Source of the DNA: Hondaea fermentalgiana
Lineage: Eukaryota > Sar > Bigyra > Thraustochytrida > Thraustochytriidae
DNA length: 64,000 nucleotides
Direction of reading: 5' to 3'
Assembly: GCA_014084085.1 (NCBI GenBank)
Contig: NPFB01000029.1
Coordinates: 193,714 to 257,713 of the forward strand
The position numbers were made by a program, and so were the translations under genes. Position 1 is the stretch's first letter, and each line of letters starts with the position of its first letter. The notes under the pieces are model-generated. The model did not search any database, was not told the DNA's origin, and worked only from the letters and a program-made list of their open reading frames with translations. Positions 58,842 through 64,000 of this stretch are shown piece by piece.

Positions 58842-60180
58842 CGCCCGTTCTGCAGACTTTGGAATTTGGACTTTGCAGGCGGTCTTCGCACGCGAAGCCG
58901 GCTCTCGGGCCGACCTCGCTTCGAGTATTCGCACCACGAGAAACTGACCGCCCGCCGCCTTGGACAGGATCGCTTCTCGAGACCCGCGCGGGGTCCCGAA
59001 GACGACGGCCTGTCAGCCGTCGCAAAAAGGTTCCGTGCTCGGCTGCTTTTGGGGCAGCCCTTGCGTTGTAGTGTGTAGTGCAGTGGGCCTAGTTAGTAAT
59101 ACGATCTACCTCCATCACATGCATGCAGTGGCGACCACCGTTTCTTTCATGAGGTTTGAAGGTAGCGGCGGTTGCGGCGGCGGCGGCGGCAAAATAACAA
59201 TGAGGAGGCAAAGGCTGTTATGTCTGGCGCCCTTGGTGACATGCAAGCAGAAATAGCAGAAACAGCTGCGCTTAGTGTCGGTAAGAACTCCGGGGATGCC
59301 CCGGCGGTCGGGATATGAGGTTGTTCCGACTTGAACTAAAGGGGTTATTATTGGCAATAAAATCTACCGACTCGTTCTCAAATGTATAATGTTAGTGGAT
59401 ATTCGGACTAATTTTTTGTCTACACTACCCCTCTAACCTCCGAAAGGAGACAGCGTAGTGACCGTTACGGTGTCCCGCTGGAAGTGCAGTGCGGCCAACG
59501 CCAGTCGCCAGAGCCCCGTGCCAGCGCCGCTCCGGCTGGCTGGTTGGCTGGCTGGTCGGCTAGCTAGCTAGCTAGCTTTCGGGCTGCGCTACGCTCTTGC
59601 TGTTTCACCTGGGCCAAATGCCACGTGTTGCGTGCGAGCTCGGGCTTAGGTAAAGGCGCTGCAAGCATGCAAGCAAGCCAGCCGCTCTTCAATCTGTGAG
59701 AGGGCAGGTTCTTTGTAGCCTCCCTCATCTGCCTCCAGACAGAATAATAGTGGCTAGCAAGTAAGCCTGAGAACGGCCGTCGTGGACTCGCGCTTTTCAA
59801 GTTGCTCGTTGGTTTGATAATCAATATTATTAGCTGAACAGACAGAGCATGTAAAAAAGTAGGAAAAACCAAGAACTCAAGACGAAGTGACGACCTGCGC
59901 AAGCCTGCAGAGACCTTTAATTGTTTGTTTCTTTGTTTGTTTGCTCGCTCGGGCGAGCTGTTGCTGGCGCGCGTAGGCTGACCGACGGCAAGAAGTGTCG
60001 CCGACGAGGAGGCAAACAGGTAGACGAGCAGAACAACGAGCGCCTGGACTGTCGCTGGGCAAGGCCATTTGTCGCACGCATCTGGTGCGGCAAAGAGAGG
60101 GAGAGAGAGCACAGAATTGGAGAGCACAGAACTGTCCTTGAGCGCGTTTGGTAAACCAGCACAAGAGCTGAAGAGATAAG
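58842..60180. promoter_or_regulatory. Divergent promoter region (acidic protein / kinesin)
   Basis: 1.34 kb. It contains a (GGC)n run near 59167-59190, GGCT/TAGC tetranucleotide repeats at about 59534-59577, and an AT-richer segment (59330-59430) with an AATTTTTTG that resembles an Sm site but without other snRNA features. A GTTT-rich stretch lies at about 59919-59943. No gene is supported. Confidence 0.45.
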
Positions 60181-63100
60181 ATGGCGGAGGCTGTTCGAGT
60201 CGCGGTACGGGTCCGGCCCTTTATTCACGAGTATGAAAAGGCTAAAGGCGTGCGAAACATTATCAAAATGGACAAAAACACCCAGCAAACTATCATCGTA
60301 AATCCCGACACGGGCGCTGAAAAGGTGTACACATTTGACTACTCGTACAATTCCTTTGTCCCTGCAGACCATCCGGACCATGCAGACCAAGAAACTGTCT
60401 GGCAGGATCTAGGTGTGGATGTTCTCGACAATGCTTGGAAGGGCTTCAACGTAAGCCTGTTTGCATACGGCCAGACTGGAGCTGGAAAATCACATTCCAT
60501 GGTAAGTATAAACGGTCGTCCGCTGAGCCAATGCCAAGAATAGTGATGGCTTTTTGGAAAAGGTGACTGACGAGATAGAAATTGCGCTCAACTTTCGATT
60601 TGTCTTCTAGATTGGATACCCTGGCGCTGAAGGCATCGTGCCGCGCGCCTGCAGACAGATATTTGAGCGGATTGCCAACAACATGAGCAGCGACACGACA
60701 TTCAAAGTGGAAGCCAGCATGCTCGAGATTTACAATGAAAAGGTGCGTGATCTCTTCAATCCCACGGCCGGTGACGCCAAAGGGCTCAAAGTTCGCGACC
60801 ACCCCAAAACAGGCCCCTACGTGCAAGGGCTTACAAAGAGCGCGGTTGGGAGCTATGATGAGATTTCCAAAGCCATGGATGCAGGAACACGCGCCCGAAC
60901 TGTGGCGGCAACAGCCATGAACGCCACCTCTTCGCGCGCACATACCATTTTCCAGGTTGTGGTGACGCAAACGACCGTGGACAAGGATGCTGGAAAAGCA
61001 ATGGACAAGGTTTCGACCGTCAGTCTGATCGATCTTGCTGGAAGCGAACGTGCCGATCGGACGGGTGCAAGCGGCGACCGACTCAAGGAAGGCTGCGCCA
61101 TCAACCAGAGTCTTTCCGCACTCGGCAATGTCATTTCCGCGCTGGCCGAGCGCGCCACGAATGCCAAGAAGAAAGGCGTTTTGGTCCCTTATCGCGACTC
61201 CGTCCTCACTCATTTGCTAAAGAACTCGCTCGGTGGCAATGCAAAGACCGTCATGATTGCGGCCATTAGCCCTTCATGCGTCAACTACGACGAGACGCTG
61301 AGCACGCTGCGGTATGCAGACAGAGCCAAGCAGATCAAGAACAAGGCTGTTGTGAACGAGGATCCAAACCAAAAGCTCATTCGAGGTCTTAAGGAGGAAA
61401 TCGAGGAGCTGAGGCGCATGCTCGCGCAAGGGACTGCTCCAGGCGCAGCCGGCGCGGCCCGGCCCGGCACGGCCGAAGTTCGACGGATCAAGGAAGAAAT
61501 GTCCGAGAACGAGCGCCTCTTGCGCGAGTCTGAAATGACCTGGGAAGAGCGACTCAAGGAGTCTCAAGACCATATGGTACAGCGGGACGCTGCGCTTGCG
61601 AAACTTGGCATGGGCGTCGACCAGGAGAAGGCCCACAGTACGCCTCACATCCTGAACGTGAACCAGGACCCGCTCATGTCTGGCGTTCTCATGTATTTTT
61701 TCGAGGAAGGCTTGACAAGAGCGGGTCGCGCCGACGCTCCGCAGCCGCAAACCATCGTTCTGAGCGGTCTCAGCATTCAAAAGGAGCACTGCGTTGTCTC
61801 TCGCGTCGGAAATGAGCTGTCCATGGAGGCTTGTAGAGAAGCAAAGGTTTTTGTGAATGGCAAGCGCGTAGCCGCGGAGGGTACGGTCAAGCTGATGCAC
61901 GGCGATCGCATCGTCGTTGGAAACAACTATGTCTTCATCTGCGTGATTCCTGGAGCCTGTACAGGAGGCTATGGTGCGACAGAGAAAGAAGCTCTTTTGG
62001 CCAAGAATTCTTGGGATAGCGCTATGCTCGAGCTGAACGAGGCTCAGATGAGCAGTCTCACGGAGGGTGAACGCGAGGCTCGTGAGCGTGCCGAGCGCGA
62101 AGCGCGAGCCATGCAGGAAAAGGTGCGCGCTCTCGAGGCGCAAATGGCACAGGAGCGACGTCGGGCCGAAGAGGAGGCCCGCGCCGCCACAGATGCCGAG
62201 CGAGAACGCATGGTTCAAGAGCAGCGCGCGCTCGAGGCCAAGCTGCAGGCTCAAATCGATACGACTTACCGATTGCAGGCGGCAAAGGATGATGAACGCC
62301 GGAAGCGCGCCGTGCTTGAAGGCGAAATTCTGAGGACCCTTCCCTTGGTCTCCGAGGCAAATGCCATTTCCGACGAGCTCAATAAGGGCAAAGACTTTGG
62401 TCTGCAGCTCGTGGCGGCAACCACCGCATCGTCGAGCGTCGCATCAGGATCAGCGTCCGCGAATCCAGCGCGCCTTGAAAAGCAGACGGATGCAGATGCC
62501 ATTGCCAGTGCCATGGAAACAACCGTGTGGATTCGCGTCAGCCACGGGGAGGACGATATTCCCAACATGTGGTCTCTGGAAAAGTTTGTCAATCGCTTGT
62601 ACCTGATGCGAGAGATGTACGAAGATTTTGTGGACGCAGGAAGGGACCTCGCCGAGGTGGAAGAAATATACGGCGAAGAGTACGACCCCTTTTTTGATCC
62701 GCCGGAAGAGCAGCTCATTGGTAAAGCTTACGTAATGCTTGCGCCCCTGGGATTCTTTATCAATATTGACGATACACCGCCCGTTATTCAGTTCCAGGGC
62801 AAGACGGACGGCGCTCTGCACGTCTCGGTAACTTTGGATGAGAAGCAAGTTGAGGCACTCGAACAATTCGACACCGATGAGGAAACCACGCTGGCAGACA
62901 TTCAGGGGACCGAGCTGCGCGTCGCCGTCACAGTCCACGCTGCGGATGGTCTTCCCAAGAAGCTTTCCAACCAGGTCGCCGTCTCGTACAAGTTCTACAA
63001 CGAGGAGGCACATCGCACGCCCGCTTGCGAGACCGTGTCAATTAATCCACGCTTTGATCATGTGACTCGATTTAAAATACGCGTCGATGAAGCCTTTGCA

Positions 63101-63607
63101 TCCTATGTGCAGACGCAACCGCTCGAGTTTCAGGTTTGGGGAAGTCCAGATCCCGAGATTGCCTCGATGCGTAAGGCCAGGTACGCTGCGCCTCCCGAGA
63201 CGAAGGAAGAGGCAGAGCCAGATCGTGAGCCGCGCCGCGGCTCGCGGCGATCTGTCAAGTTCTCAAACAAAGGCGCAATTGAAGAAAATAGCGACTCGAA
63301 TCCTGTCGAGGACGACGGCAGTGGCGAGGTGACGAGAAACGAGGTCGACTCTCATTATCTGATGATGGAGCAAAAGCTCGAAGACATGCAAGGACAGCTT
63401 CAAGAGGCAGAATTGAAAACGCAAGCTGCAGAGCATGCGAAAAAGGATCTCGAAGACAAGATTCAGATGCTTACAAACGAGCTGACCAAGCGGAATGATG
63501 ACATCAAGGAGCTGGAAAGCAAGACGAAGGCGCTCGAGGCGACGCAGGAATTTGGAAACCAGTCTGTGGGCGCAGCTTCGTCATCCAAGGCCTGTGAAAT
63601 TATGTAA
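60181..63607 (+). CDS. Kinesin-3 family motor (motor-FHA-coiled coil) with C-terminal CaaX box, two exons
   Basis: Exon 1 is 60181-60501, the intron is 60502-60610 (GTAAGTAT...TCTTCTAG), and exon 2 is 60611-63607. The product is 1,105 residues. The motor domain (about 1-360) has the P-loop GQTGAGKSHSM cut by the intron right after its Met, switch I NATSSRAH (about 209) and switch II DLAGSERADRTGA (about 247), with LKEGCAINQSLSALGNVI. An FHA domain at about 465-565 (LSIQKEHCVVSR...FVNGKRV...MHGDRIVVGNNYVF) identifies kinesin-3 (KIF1/Unc-104). Coiled coil follows at about 573-680, then the KIF1-type region with DPFFDPPEEQLIGKAYVML, a C2-like segment (about 873-956) and a terminal coiled coil. 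Kinesin-3 motors carry vesicles toward microtubule plus ends. The last four residues are CEIM, a CaaX prenylation signal. No PH domain is seen. Confidence 0.93.
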
Positions 63608-63913
63608 GAGCATGCTGCATGAATATCAGTCCAATTTTGCAAGGGGAAAAAGAAGTCTTCATCATCTCGTTTCCACATTTCACATCTCACTCATGAGCCA
63701 CATTTCGGATGTCGGAAATTCTTTTATCTTTACTTCACGGTTTGTTCGTTTGTTTGCATGCTTGTTTGTTAGTTTGTTTTGGGCGCCATCTTCCCCAGAA
63801 AAATAAGCGCTTTGGGTGACAGGCGCTTGATCAGCATCTATTTTGATTCCCTTCAACACATTTCCACAGGCAGATCCACGCGCAAGCCATGGATCTTCTA
63901 TCCAATCGATTTG
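63608..63913. other. Convergent 3' intergenic region
   Basis: About 306 bp between the kinesin stop and the stop of the partial minus-strand gene. It contains a TTTG-rich stretch near 63740-63780. Nothing else is recognised. Confidence 0.4.
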
Positions 63914-64000
63914 CTAATGCTGGCGAATAAAGTCCTGCTTGTATTGCACAAAGTCCTCGCCATTGCTCAACACTAGCGCAACGACCTGGGGATCGATGCG
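63914..64000 (-). CDS. C-terminal end of an unidentified protein (partial)
   Basis: Reading the minus strand from the window edge gives 28 residues (RIDPQVVALVLSNGEDFVQY and eight more) ending at TAG (63916-63914). The composition and helical pattern look like a real protein C-terminus, and the distance from the kinesin stop fits a convergent neighbour. The fragment is too short to assign a family, and the frame is only inferred. Confidence 0.4.
   Translation of the reverse strand, partial: RIDPQVVALVLSNGEDFVQYKQDFIRQH

Noticed and set aside
59330..59460. Candidate snRNA because of an Sm-like AATTTTTTG at 59410-59418
   Set aside because: I could not find U1, U2, U4 or U5 signature sequences or the expected stem-loops next to it.
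11131..63607. A functional gene cluster of Rab regulators (TBC, Rab11, RABL6, kinesin-3)
   Set aside because: The genes are spread over 50 kb, on different strands and mixed with unrelated housekeeping genes; proximity is probably chance.

Overview
The window is nuclear DNA of a GC-rich, intron-poor microbial eukaryote. Most proteins are encoded by single long open frames, and three short spliceosomal introns are visible (in the eL43, Rab11-like and kinesin genes). The gene set (TIM17, a DUF1664 protein, RABL6, BRCA2, ZPR1, a kinesin-3, a TBC RabGAP, a PH/dysferlin/VASt protein) together with abundant poly-Gln/His/Asp tracts fits a stramenopile, possibly a labyrinthulomycete (thraustochytrid). 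That placement is inference from gene content and style, not a phylogeny. Three runs of exactly 100 N (10471-10570, 26010-26109, 52672-52771) are assembly gaps.

Layout, left to right: a PH-DysF-PH-VASt lipid-binding protein (+, 175-2913); a two-helix membrane protein (-, 3985-4953); an unknown Ser/Gln/His-rich protein (+, 7186-9552); a TBC-domain RabGAP (+, 11143-14913); an SH3 plus coiled-coil protein (-, 15280-16695); a 337-bp tandem duplication (18017-18690); ribosomal protein eL43 with an ATG-only first exon (-, 18780-19442); a gene-poor 8.3 kb stretch rich in simple repeats; a poly-Gln SANT-like putative DNA-binding protein (+, 27766-29658) followed by three 138-bp tandem repeats; TIM17 (-, 31558-32133); a Rab11-type GTPase (+, 33556-34475); a DUF1664 protein (-, 35187-36272); a 2,723-residue protein of unknown function (+, 37406-45577); RABL6 (-) and a family-2 glycosyltransferase (+) back to back around 47.3 kb; a tRNA-Leu(UAA) gene (48773-48938); a BRCA2 homologue (-, 49264-54468); ZPR1 (+, 55519-57384); an acidic unknown protein (-, 57507-58841); a kinesin-3 (+, 60181-63607); and the C-terminal end of an unidentified gene running in from the right edge (-).

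The most striking object is the tRNA-Leu(UAA) gene. Besides a normal 19-nt intron next to the anticodon, its T-loop is split between T55 and C56 by a 65-nt insert with spliceosomal hallmarks: GTACGTGAG at the 5' end, CCTAAC 20 nt before the end, and CTACAG at the 3' end. Removing both inserts gives a textbook type II tRNA-Leu. The insert also breaks the internal Pol III box B. Other notable points are a C-terminal ASCH-like domain on the BRCA2 homologue, a CaaX (CEIM) tail on the kinesin-3, a telo-box plus site-II pair upstream of eL43, and recurrent GCAAGTG/CACTTGC motifs in intergenic regions.

Several genes act in membrane traffic or lipid handling (Rab11-like, TBC RabGAP, RABL6, kinesin-3, PH/DysF/VASt, SH3). 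They are interspersed with housekeeping genes and share no strand or spacing pattern that would suggest co-regulation.
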